IMG/VR virus record: IMGVR_UViG_3300021373_002230
Coordinates: 1-36,933 of that record
Origin: a virus
Direction: 5' to 3' (one strand)
DNA: 36,933 nt
The position numbers and the translations under genes are program-made. Shown one piece after another: positions 6,574-12,641 of this stretch. How positions within the stretch are numbered: the first letter of the stretch is position 1; each line of letters opens with the position of its first letter. Below the pieces are notes generated by a model, which was not told the origin of the DNA, did not search any database, and saw only the letters and a list, made by a program, of their open reading frames with translations.

Positions 6574-6604
6574 GCCGGAACGGATAATAAAAACCCGTTC
6601 CGGC
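6574..6604 (-). terminator. Perfect 10-bp GC-rich hairpin after the 164-aa gene
   Basis: GCCGGAACGG (6574-6583) and CCGTTCCGGC (6595-6604) pair perfectly around an 11-base A-rich loop. The hairpin lies about 50 bases beyond the stop of the leftward gene 6651-7145 and before the next promoter-like repeat. A terminator or mRNA 3'-end role is likely. Confidence 0.65.
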
Positions 6605-6620
6605 GATATTAAAGGGCCGA

Positions 6621-6633
6621 GTAGTAGAGTGGC
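6621..6633. repeat. Left arm of a 13-bp inverted repeat flanking the 164-aa gene
   Basis: GTAGTAGAGTGGC here is the exact reverse complement of 7169-7181. The arms lie in the 3' and 5' untranslated regions of the same leftward gene, so the mRNA ends could pair. Confidence 0.55.
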
Positions 6634-6650
6634 GGTCTTCTAAGAGAGGC

Positions 6651-7145
6651 TCACTCTTCCGAGTCAGCCTCCTCGTTTACATCAATGCCAATAGTAGCCA
6701 TTTGGTCTACTGAACCATCGAATTGTTTGTTCTTGTATGCGTCAGTGTGCCACTTGACACATGATGAAACAAGAGTCTTGATTAGTGTCTCTTTAGTGTA
6801 ACGCAAAATACCACTCTTGTTCTTTTTAGGTCGGTAGATGTCTAGGACATCGGGACATGCTTCAAGTCCTGCGGTGATAAATGTGGTAAATGTCTTTTCA
6901 ATGTGTGCAGTAGCGGCGGCTAGTGCAGGGTCAGCGTCTCGACTACCGGACTTAGGAAGGTATTCACCATATCCAAATCGGTTCGCTTGTTTTCGACAAT
7001 ATGTGTAGTTGTATGTTCGGTCTTTGTCGCTAATATTGGGGTCTAGACAATCCTCCAATGCGTCTTGAACTCTGTTATTTGGCTTCTCTTCTAGTGCTAC
7101 AGTAAGCGCACTCAATTTATTGCTAATTCTTTCTAAATTACTCAT
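6651..7145 (-). CDS. 164-aa protein, unknown
   Basis: The product starts MSNLERISNKLSALTVALEE, is probably mostly helical, and has an acidic end (EEADSEE). It has a Tyr/Arg-rich region (YNYTYCRKQANRFGYGEYL) and a segment with KKNKSGILRYTKE. No known domain is recognised. It forms a single-gene cassette with its own upstream inverted repeat, its own 13-bp complementary ends and a strong downstream hairpin. Its arrangement is like that of the 194-aa gene, so the two may be regulated alike and strongly expressed. Confidence 0.8.
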   Translation of the reverse strand: MSNLERISNKLSALTVALEEKPNNRVQDALEDCLDPNISDKDRTYNYTYCRKQANRFGYGEYLPKSGSRDADPALAAATAHIEKTFTTFITAGLEACPDVLDIYRPKKNKSGILRYTKETLIKTLVSSCVKWHTDAYKNKQFDGSVDQMATIGIDVNEEADSEE

Positions 7146-7168
7146 GTTTTTCTCTCCATTAGGTTTTT

Positions 7169-7181
7169 GCCACTCTACTAC
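7169..7181. repeat. Right arm of the 13-bp inverted repeat
   Basis: GCCACTCTACTAC is the exact reverse complement of 6621-6633. It lies in the leader, 24-36 bases before the ATG of the 164-aa gene. Confidence 0.55.
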
Positions 7182-7221
7182 TGCGACACCTCTATTATGG
7201 GCTTGACTCTATAGGGCATCT

Positions 7222-7254
7222 CCAAAGTCATTACCATATGGTTGTGAACTTTGG
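7222..7254 (-). promoter_or_regulatory. CCAAAGT/CCATATGG inverted-repeat operator-like site
   Basis: CCAAAGT-N5-CCATATGG-N6-ACTTTGG, followed leftward by AGATGCCCTATAG. It lies about 77 bases before the 164-aa gene. The core and both outer heptamers match the other sites, while the spacers differ by one or two bases. Confidence 0.65.
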
Positions 7255-7270
7255 TATTAAGACCCCAAGA

Positions 7271-7292
7271 CCCTCTCCCAAAGGGGAAAGGG
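7271..7292 (-). terminator. Hairpin after the 194-aa gene
   Basis: CCCTCTCCC (7271-7279) can pair with GGGAAAGGG (7284-7292) over eight of nine positions with a 4-base loop. It lies about 40 bases past the stop of the leftward gene 7334-7918, matching the position of the other leftward hairpins. Confidence 0.45.
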
Positions 7293-7296
7293 CCGA

Positions 7297-7308
7297 GGGT
7301 AGAAAGCC
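7297..7308. repeat. Left arm of a 12-bp inverted repeat flanking the 194-aa gene
   Basis: GGGTAGAAAGCC is the exact reverse complement of 7934-7945. One arm lies beyond the stop, the other in the leader of the same leftward gene. Confidence 0.55.
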
Positions 7309-7333
7309 TTTTTTGGGGGAGTCATTGAAGGGT

Positions 7334-7918
7334 TTACTCTTCAACGACCTCCGGTACTGTTTCTTCATCGTTTGAAGGTGTTTGGGTGGTGTAGTCAGTG
7401 TTTTGGTTGTACGGTGTAGCAGTTTCAAAACGACCTGCGAGGTAGTCCTTGAGAGTGTCAAGGGTGAGCATGGCGTTTAGATTCTTTTGAGTTCGTCGAA
7501 CTGCGGCGAAACCTGCGTACATAGCCGAATCGGTGTAGTTGTCAAGTAGGTTTTGAACCTTCTCATCAACCATGGCATGATAGGCTTGCTTGTTTGGTGA
7601 AGCGTTAGCACCTCGTAGACGAATAATTAATCCTAGGTCGTGTTGGTTGTTCAAGTGTCCAAGGTGTCCATAATTCTTCAATCGTGCCTTTTGGTCTACT
7701 TCGTCGGTGTCGTTACCTGCGGAGTCTTTGACTTTCGGTATGTAGTCTCCGACAACATCATCAAGAGCATATCGCACTTGATTCTGTAGGCGTTCGTCTT
7801 CAATACCTGCAACAATCTCTTCATAATTCGTTACAATTCGGGCTTCAAAATAGGCATCGTTGATTTCAACGACAACCTTCTCTTTCTTTTCTGTTTTCGT
7901 GTTTTTTGGCATATTCAT
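7334..7918 (-). CDS. 194-aa protein, unknown, acidic C-terminus
   Basis: The product starts MNMPKNTKTEKKEK (an ATG at 7912 is also possible), with GGAG upstream. It has a beta-like N-terminal segment (KVVVEINDAYFEARIV), a central helical region with LNNQHDLGLIIRLRG, and a disordered acidic tail (SNDEETVPEVVEE). No domain is recognised. It is the first leftward gene after the divergence region. A partial CCAAAGT half-site lies upstream at 7986-7992. High expression is suggested by its dedicated cassette but not shown. Confidence 0.8.
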   Translation of the reverse strand: MNMPKNTKTEKKEKVVVEINDAYFEARIVTNYEEIVAGIEDERLQNQVRYALDDVVGDYIPKVKDSAGNDTDEVDQKARLKNYGHLGHLNNQHDLGLIIRLRGANASPNKQAYHAMVDEKVQNLLDNYTDSAMYAGFAAVRRTQKNLNAMLTLDTLKDYLAGRFETATPYNQNTDYTTQTPSNDEETVPEVVEE

Positions 7919-7933
7919 TACTCCTTTGTCTTT

Positions 7934-7945
7934 GGCTTTCTACCC
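7934..7945. repeat. Right arm of the 12-bp inverted repeat
   Basis: GGCTTTCTACCC here, in the leader of the 194-aa gene, is complementary to 7297-7308 past its stop. The partial extension CTTCG is also nearly matched, with one inserted base. Confidence 0.55.
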
Positions 7946-8200
7946 TTCGACACACATATTCATGGATTGTCTTGATAAGGTCACTCCAAAGTGCAAGACC
8001 ATAAATCAATAGGTCTATTTCTGTTATTTTAGTAGTAATAATTTAGTCTTGTTATTAGTTTATTATTATTCTAGTGTTAGTGCAATTGGTCTTATATGCT
8101 ATAACATATACTAGATAATTTGAACATTCTAATTGGGTTCTAGTGCAAATTAGAATCGAAAAGTGGGTAAATTACCTAAAAAGGTACTTTTTATATATTA

Positions 8201-8224
8201 TTCTAATATTCTAATTATTCTAAT
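8201..8224. repeat. Left arm of a perfect 24-bp inverted repeat
   Basis: This arm, made of three TTCTAAT-type units, is the exact reverse complement of 8300-8323, 75 bases away. It lies in the origin-like region. Confidence 0.8.
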
Positions 8225-8299
8225 CTATATCTATATTTGAATGAATGTGAGAGGGTGTATCGGGAGTTCAAATCTAAGGGGGGGAGAGAGTGTATAGGC

Positions 8300-8323
8300 A
8301 TTAGAATAATTAGAATATTAGAA
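8300..8323. repeat. Right arm of the perfect 24-bp inverted repeat
   Basis: Three ATTAGAA-type units, exactly complementary to 8201-8224. Further single copies occur on either side (about 8126, 8150, 8351, 8367 and 8481). Confidence 0.8.
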
Positions 8324-8521
8324 ACATCGGAGCAGTGTGTCGGTTTTCAAATTAGAAACGAAGTTGGAATTAGAATAATAGAGTTTTTACTTTCTTTAAA
8401 TAGTGTGGGGGTGCGTGGGGCTTTTTTGACAGGAATGGTAAAAACAGTGTTTTGGTATTAGTAGTGGAGAATTAGTATTTTAGAATATGCGATTTTCAGT
8501 TTCCGCAATGGGCCGGAGGCG

Positions 8522-8531
8522 TTTATAAATA
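8522..8531 (+). promoter_or_regulatory. TATA box for the rightward gene block
   Basis: TTTATAAATA is a strong archaeal-type TATA element. It lies about 115 bases before the first rightward ATG, so with the usual 25-base distance transcription would begin near 8550 and leave a leader of about 90 bases. It would be recognised by host TBP and TFB, or by the virus TFB encoded at 15914. Confidence 0.6.
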
Positions 8532-8637
8532 GAAGCCCCATGTAGAGGTGTCTTGGGCGGGATTGAGCGAGGGCCAACGACACATAGATTTATTCTATTA
8601 TTGCTCTCCCGTCTAAGACAACTTGGAGATGAAAATA

Positions 8638-10077
8638 ATGATACAAGGAACAGAACAACAAGAAGCAATATGGAACGAAATAACTCATGGTAATTCACAT
8701 GTCATGGTAAATGCAGGTGCAGGTACAGGTAAGACCTTTACCATTGTAGAAGCGGCAAACCGAATTGAAGGTAAGAAAGCCTTTCTAGCATTTAACAAAT
8801 CAATCGCAACTGAATTAGGCGAAAGACTTCCCGATGATGTATATGCGGCAACCTTTCACTCGATGGGTAACGCATCCATTAGAAAGAATCTAGGATATAA
8901 GAAAATGAACAACTGGAAGACTGCGAACATCATTGGTGATGTTCTAGGTAAGGATTACTTTGCAATGCCACTAGTCAAACTAGTTGGTTTTATGAAGGGT
9001 GCTTTGATTGATGCCACTGACCGAAAATCTATTCTAAACATAATTGATTCTAGAAACATTGTATTCAGTAGTGACAAAGAAGAGATAGATGGTATTAACG
9101 CCCTACCTCAAATTATGAAAATATCTAAGACACATGCTCAAATTGACTTTGACGATATGATTTGGCTACCAATAGTGTTGGATTTGCCTATGGTTAAGTA
9201 CGATGTTATGTTTGTAGACGAGGCACAGGATTTCAATGAAGCACAGCGACAATTGATTTATCGTTGCGTTGAACCCGATGGTCGTTGCATTATTGTAGGA
9301 GATAGGAACCAAGCAATCTATGGATTTCGAGGTGCTGATAGTTCTAGCATGGATATTTTCGCTGAACTATTGACAAAGACAAACCGTGAAATTAAGGAGT
9401 TTCCTTTGAGTTTAACATGGCGTTGTCCAACTTCTGTAGTTGCCGAAGCAAATAGATTTGTTGAAGACTTTCACTGTAAAGACGATGCCATTGAAGGTAA
9501 AGTTGTAGTGGATTCTTCCTTGAACCCTTCAAAGGGTGACATGGTTCTTTGCAGATACAATGCACCACTAGTCACTGCTTTCTACAAACTAATTGGTGAT
9601 GGCAAATCAGCATACATTAAGGGTAAAGACTTGACAAAGGGATTGGTTAATTCCGTCAAGAAAATATCCAAGGACATGTCAATGCCTACTCAAGAGTTTG
9701 CCGAATTACTTGATGCTGATTTTGAATATCGCTACAAGAAGTTGATAGACCAAGAGAAGTTTTCTCAAGCAAATAACTTAGAGGACAAGCATGAATGTTT
9801 GTGTCTCTTTGTCTATAGAGCCGAGACTGTCGGCGGTATTATCAAGGAGATTGAAAAGGTTTTCAACTCCGATGGCAAGGGAGACATCATGCTTTCTACG
9901 GTTCATAAGGCTAAGGGTCTTGAAGCAAACAATGTATTCCTTTTGGCTACAGAAAGAATGCCTCATCCTAAAGCAACCAACATGAAGGAAGAGATGAATA
10001 TTTGCTATGTCGCAATAACTAGAGCAAAGGTAAACTTGCACTATTGCGGCCCACGGCCTAGAAACGGAGGTCAGTAA
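8638..10077 (+). CDS. UvrD/Rep-type superfamily 1A DNA helicase
   Basis: The 479-aa protein has the superfamily 1A motifs in order: Walker A (NAGAGTGKTF, about residues 25-34), Walker B (FVDEAQDFN), motif III (IVGDRNQAIYGFRGAD), motif IV (LTWRCP), motif V (STVHKAKGLEANNV) and motif VI (CYVAITRAK). It is shorter than bacterial UvrD (about 720 aa), as is common for viral forms. The ATG at 8638 is preferred over an in-frame TTG at 8623 because GGAG sits 9-12 bases before it. It probably unwinds DNA 3' to 5' in replication or repair. It is the first gene after the TATA box. Confidence 0.93.
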   Translation: MIQGTEQQEAIWNEITHGNSHVMVNAGAGTGKTFTIVEAANRIEGKKAFLAFNKSIATELGERLPDDVYAATFHSMGNASIRKNLGYKKMNNWKTANIIGDVLGKDYFAMPLVKLVGFMKGALIDATDRKSILNIIDSRNIVFSSDKEEIDGINALPQIMKISKTHAQIDFDDMIWLPIVLDLPMVKYDVMFVDEAQDFNEAQRQLIYRCVEPDGRCIIVGDRNQAIYGFRGADSSSMDIFAELLTKTNREIKEFPLSLTWRCPTSVVAEANRFVEDFHCKDDAIEGKVVVDSSLNPSKGDMVLCRYNAPLVTAFYKLIGDGKSAYIKGKDLTKGLVNSVKKISKDMSMPTQEFAELLDADFEYRYKKLIDQEKFSQANNLEDKHECLCLFVYRAETVGGIIKEIEKVFNSDGKGDIMLSTVHKAKGLEANNVFLLATERMPHPKATNMKEEMNICYVAITRAKVNLHYCGPRPRNGGQ

Positions 10078-10078
10078 G

Positions 10079-10333
10079 TTGTCATCTCAACTAGATTTTT
10101 CTAAGTGGGGGTATATTACCGTACATGAAAATGATTGTTTGGTGATACAGTTTCATCCTAAAAACAGGGAGTGTTTGTATAAAATGCACAGTGCTTTGTT
10201 GAATTGGGGTAAAGAAAACAATAGGGAGATTGGACTATTATTGAACAGTGCTAAGAACTGGCCTGTTCCTTGTTCAATAGTATTCCCCGTTGAAAACCTT
10301 CAAAAAGAAAAACTAGTTGAGGATATTGAATGA
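10079..10333 (+). CDS. 84-aa protein, unknown
   Basis: A TTG start at 10079 follows GGAGG by 8 bases and the helicase stop by one base. The product (MSSQLDFSKWGYITVHEND...) alternates strands and helices and is not recognised. Its stop overlaps the next ATG as ATGA, indicating coupled translation with the helicase operon. Confidence 0.7.
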   Translation: MSSQLDFSKWGYITVHENDCLVIQFHPKNRECLYKMHSALLNWGKENNREIGLLLNSAKNWPVPCSIVFPVENLQKEKLVEDIE

Positions 10334-10479
10334 GTTTCGATAGGCATAACGACGACCCCGAATACTTGATTAAATTGATTAGAATGTTTGGTTCATATCT
10401 AAACGAACAAAAACATAACATCAACAAGACATCGGATTTAGTCAAAGCCTATCAAGACTTTTTCAAAGGACAATTATAA
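10330..10479 (+). CDS. 49-aa miniprotein
   Basis: A 49-codon frame (MSFDRHNDDPEYLIKLIRMF...) starts inside the previous stop (ATGA). It is mainly helical and charged, ending DFFKGQL. The unusual overlap supports translation. The function is unknown. The following 113 bases (10480-10592) show no gene. Confidence 0.6.
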   Translation: MSFDRHNDDPEYLIKLIRMFGSYLNEQKHNINKTSDLVKAYQDFFKGQL

Positions 10480-10592
10480 TCACATGCGGGTTTGCCGGTA
10501 ATAAGAAAAAAAGGCTTCATCTCCATCAGTTTATCTGTATGGCGTGGGGGATTCGTTCTCCTCCTTTTCTTTCCCCGTATTGAGGTGATATT

Positions 10593-10829
10593 ATGATTAA
10601 TTGGATTAAAAGTTTCTTTGTAACAGAAGACAAAAATAAAAAACCCAAGTGCTACAAATGTGGGCTTGGTGCATCAGTCATTGTATTGATGGAGTTTCAA
10701 ACTCTAAGTATGGAGGATTTTGAAGAAAAAATACTCACTAAGGTATGTAATACATGCTTTGAAGAGATTCATGCGAACTATAATCCTGTATGGATTCCTA
10801 AACCAATAAAGGTGAAAATAAATGATTAA
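10593..10829 (+). CDS. 78-aa zinc-ribbon protein
   Basis: CYKCGL near residue 20 and CNTCFE near residue 52 form a two-pair zinc ribbon. The N-terminus MINWIKSFF is hydrophobic and basic. GAGGTGATATT precedes the ATG. The product overlaps the next gene by eight bases. A nucleic-acid or protein adaptor role is inferred from the fold only. Confidence 0.75.
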   Translation: MINWIKSFFVTEDKNKKPKCYKCGLGASVIVLMEFQTLSMEDFEEKILTKVCNTCFEEIHANYNPVWIPKPIKVKIND

Positions 10830-11061
10830 AGAAGATATATTATTAGCAATGAGTGAATTAGAACAAGAATTACTTGAACATGATTGTATTTACGATGTAA
10901 AAACTGTAGATGCTACTGAGTGTATAGTTTGTGATTCTTTTGATAGTAAAAACAACAAACTACTTTCTCTATGGAAAGAGTGCCAACATCTAGACTACAC
11001 AGACACTTTGGACGGTGTAATTTGTAATGATTGCAATTTAGAAGTGGGTGGAGAAGAATGA
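10822..11061 (+). CDS. 79-aa cysteine-rich protein
   Basis: After a Glu/Leu-rich helix come CIVCDSF near residue 34 and, near the C-terminus, a CxxC within VICNDCNLE, plus other Cys and His residues. A zinc site is likely. It overlaps both neighbours, as is usual for this block. No family is recognised. Confidence 0.7.
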   Translation: MIKEDILLAMSELEQELLEHDCIYDVKTVDATECIVCDSFDSKNNKLLSLWKECQHLDYTDTLDGVICNDCNLEVGGEE

Positions 11062-11201
11062 TTTCGCTTTCATGTTGGAGATGTGATTTCTCACCTCTTA
11101 TCGAAGACTACACGGAACTGTTCAATGAAACAATTCCCTGCTACTTTTGTCCGGCTTGTCTTTCTACATTCCCGATACAAATAGCGGAGGTGACGGAATG
11201 A
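11058..11201 (+). CDS. 47-aa zinc-knuckle miniprotein
   Basis: The frame starts MISLSCWRCDFSPL and has CWRC and CYFCPAC, three cysteine pairs or near-pairs in 47 residues. The start overlaps the previous stop, and its own stop overlaps the next ATG (ATGA). It is one of about twenty tiny Cys-rich proteins in the window. Confidence 0.65.
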   Translation: MISLSCWRCDFSPLIEDYTELFNETIPCYFCPACLSTFPIQIAEVTE

Positions 11202-11491
11202 CATGCAAAGTTTGTAACGGAACAGGTGAAAGAATTGTAGAGTGCGACAACCATGATGTTGTCTACAAAGAAACATGCTATTGTATTCTTTGGGAAGAAA
11301 GACTGAAAGAAGAATTGGCAATCAAAATCGCTGATGTTCTTTCTAGTAAAATAACCAAGGAAAGACTAGCATTGAGTCTCGCTTCAATCATTGTTGAAAA
11401 GCACAGTGATGAAGAAGAATCAGTTCGTGCATTAGAGAATAGCGTGGATGCTAAGAATGGTGCATACCTAATTAATTGGGCGTTGCTTTGA
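11198..11491 (+). CDS. 97-aa protein with DnaJ-like CxxCxGxG zinc motif
   Basis: Starting at the ATG at 11198, the product has CKVCNGTGERIVEC, matching half of the DnaJ zinc-finger repeat, with further Cys at CYC. The rest is helical. The earlier in-frame ATG at 11147 lies inside the previous gene and is less likely. No J-domain is present, so it is not a full DnaJ. The motif may bind unfolded protein or serve as a plain zinc site. Confidence 0.75.
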   Translation: MTCKVCNGTGERIVECDNHDVVYKETCYCILWEERLKEELAIKIADVLSSKITKERLALSLASIIVEKHSDEEESVRALENSVDAKNGAYLINWALL

Positions 11492-11517
11492 AATAGTCGG
11501 ATTAGGTGAAAAGAAAT

Positions 11518-11766
11518 ATGCCTAAGAATATTTTAACAATACAACGACTAGAAAAGTTGTTTGCTGATTCTAATGAACCAATGAACCCACATGAAATACG
11601 AGACGCATTCAAACAGCGTTGGCCTAAATCTCTACCTTCGATGGCTAGACTATCGAATTTATTATCTAGGCATAAGCAGTTTGAAGAAGTAGGTTTTTCA
11701 AAAATAGAAGGGCCAATTGGTGCTGATAAAGTAAAGGTATGGCAACTCAATGAGCGTATGGTGTAA
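11518..11766 (+). CDS. 82-aa winged-helix DNA-binding-like protein
   Basis: The start is set at 11518 with GGTGA 8 bases before; an in-frame GTG lies at 11506. The product has a helix-turn-helix pattern (MNPHEIRDAFKQRW, then SMARLSNLLSRHKQFEEVGF). This resembles the small winged-helix proteins at 24899 and 25095, which share the LG-x-x-L...VG pattern. Its last 15 bases overlap the start of the tRNA-Arg gene, and the stop codon lies in that tRNA's D-arm. Confidence 0.75.
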   Translation: MPKNILTIQRLEKLFADSNEPMNPHEIRDAFKQRWPKSLPSMARLSNLLSRHKQFEEVGFSKIEGPIGADKVKVWQLNERMV

Positions 11767-11826
11767 TGGATAGCATACTGGCCTTCTAAGCCGGTGATAC
11801 GGGTTCGACTCCTGTTACGCTCGCCA
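11752..11826 (+). tRNA. tRNA-Arg (anticodon UCU)
   Basis: A standard cloverleaf can be drawn: acceptor GAGCGTA/TACGCTC, anticodon stem CTGGC/GCCGG with loop CTTCTAA (UCU at positions 34-36), and T-arm ACGGG-TTCGACT-CCTGT. The discriminator is G and CCA is encoded in the DNA. It reads AGA, a codon used often in this AT-rich genome (frequent aga for Arg), so it may supplement the host pool. It overlaps the preceding coding region by 15 bases. Confidence 0.93.
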
Positions 11827-11827
11827 A

Positions 11828-11903
11828 GGACTCTTAGCATAGTGGTTAATGCTCTTGGCTCATAACCAAGCGACCATCGGTTCAAATCCGATAGAGTCCA
11901 CCA
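11828..11903 (+). tRNA. tRNA with CAU anticodon (Met elongator or Ile2)
   Basis: Acceptor GGACTCT/AGAGTCC, anticodon stem CTTGG/CCAAG, loop CTCATAA (CAU), T-arm ATCGG-TTCAAAT-CCGAT and an encoded CCA. The anticodon stem lacks the three G:C pairs of initiators, so it is an elongator Met tRNA or an Ile tRNA read after lysidine/agmatidine-type modification. One base separates it from tRNA-Arg. Confidence 0.92.
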
Positions 11904-11975
11904 ATTCAAACAGTTTAGTAGTATCTGTAATAACTACCGAGAGGGTGTGAAGCCCAACAAAAATGAGGAATAAAA

Positions 11976-12215
11976 ATGAATATTAAAAAATTAGAAGAAT
12001 TGCATAATGAACGAAAACACGCCGGTAAGAATAGTATTGCATTATTACTACCTTACGCACAGAAAATCCTCACTCATATGACGAGTGAAGAATTGTGGGA
12101 CTTTATTTACTTAACAATAGTAAGAAAACAGTATGATTTAGAAAGAGATTTGTTAGGAATAGACGGCGAACAGTTTCCCGCATTTCACATAGAAACACAA
12201 CAAAATGAGGAATAA
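11976..12215 (+). CDS. 79-aa helical protein, unknown
   Basis: The product starts MNIKKLEELHNERKHAGK and is nearly all helix, with ELWDFIYLTIVRKQYDLERDL in the middle. GAGGAATAAA lies 5' of the ATG, the same leader used for several genes here. The function is unknown. Confidence 0.7.
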   Translation: MNIKKLEELHNERKHAGKNSIALLLPYAQKILTHMTSEELWDFIYLTIVRKQYDLERDLLGIDGEQFPAFHIETQQNEE

Positions 12216-12217
12216 AA

Positions 12218-12457
12218 ATGAATGTAGAATTTAGATTGATAGACGAACAAGAATTACCACCATTGGTAATAAGCATGAATGAGAACGACGAACCCAAGGT
12301 AGTGATTAACACTCATCACCGTATTTGGATTAGTTTGCATAGGCGAACTATTGCAGGTGTAATTGAGGCACTACAAGGTAAAATGGATGAAATACTCGAT
12401 GGTTTCTTAAGAGAGCAAAGAGCGAATGAAAACATGGACTTGGAGGGTTGGGAATGA
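12218..12457 (+). CDS. 79-aa protein, unknown
   Basis: An alternating strand start (MNVEFRLIDEQELPPLVISM), a VVINTHHRIWISLHRR segment, then an acidic helix. It could be a small alpha/beta fold. The stop overlaps the next ATG (ATGA), so the two are coupled. Confidence 0.7.
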   Translation: MNVEFRLIDEQELPPLVISMNENDEPKVVINTHHRIWISLHRRTIAGVIEALQGKMDEILDGFLREQRANENMDLEGWE

Positions 12458-12639
12458 ATATGTGCATGTGCGGTAAGAGAGGAGAAACAGTTACTACAAC
12501 ATGTGATAAGTGTTTACAACCATTATGTCGTAGTTGCGCCACTATAGTGCCACCAAAAAAACCAACAGGAAACATTGAAATAAAACATTTTCAGTGTATG
12601 CCTAAAAAGTACCGAAAGGATAAATCAAAAGAGGAATAA
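12454..12639 (+). CDS. 61-aa zinc-finger protein
   Basis: Starting at the ATG at 12454 (GGAGGG six bases upstream), the product has CMCG, CDKC and LCRSC close together, like a compact treble-clef or B-box-type zinc module, followed by a Pro/Lys-rich tail ending KDKSKEE. An upstream TTG at 12448 is a weaker start. Confidence 0.7.
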   Translation: MNMCMCGKRGETVTTTCDKCLQPLCRSCATIVPPKKPTGNIEIKHFQCMPKKYRKDKSKEE

Positions 12640-12641
12640 AA

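Larger units (their letters stand above)
8040..8490. other. AT-rich divergence region with ATTAGAAT iterons: candidate replication origin or control region
   Basis: Between the leftward 194-aa gene and the rightward helicase lie 719 bases without a convincing gene. The stretch has roughly eleven copies of TTAGAA or its complement TTCTAA, in both orientations, and a TTTTTATATATT tract near 8190. A perfect 24-bp inverted repeat is centred near 8262. Transcription diverges here. Iterated elements, an AT-rich tract and a divergent position beside replication genes are features expected of a viral origin; a two-way promoter is the alternative. Confidence 0.5.

Noticed and set aside
7231-7461. 76-codon leftward frame overlapping the 194-aa gene
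   Set aside because: It lies in another frame of a well-supported gene and across its hairpin; the product is low-complexity Thr/Pro/Lys.
8237-8461. 74-codon rightward frame in the divergence region
   Set aside because: It consists largely of the TTAGAA repeat units and one arm of the inverted repeat, has no clear ribosome binding site and looks non-coding.
11502-11909. Leftward frame across the winged-helix gene and both tRNAs
   Set aside because: It runs antisense through two well-formed tRNA cloverleaves, so it is unlikely to be coding.
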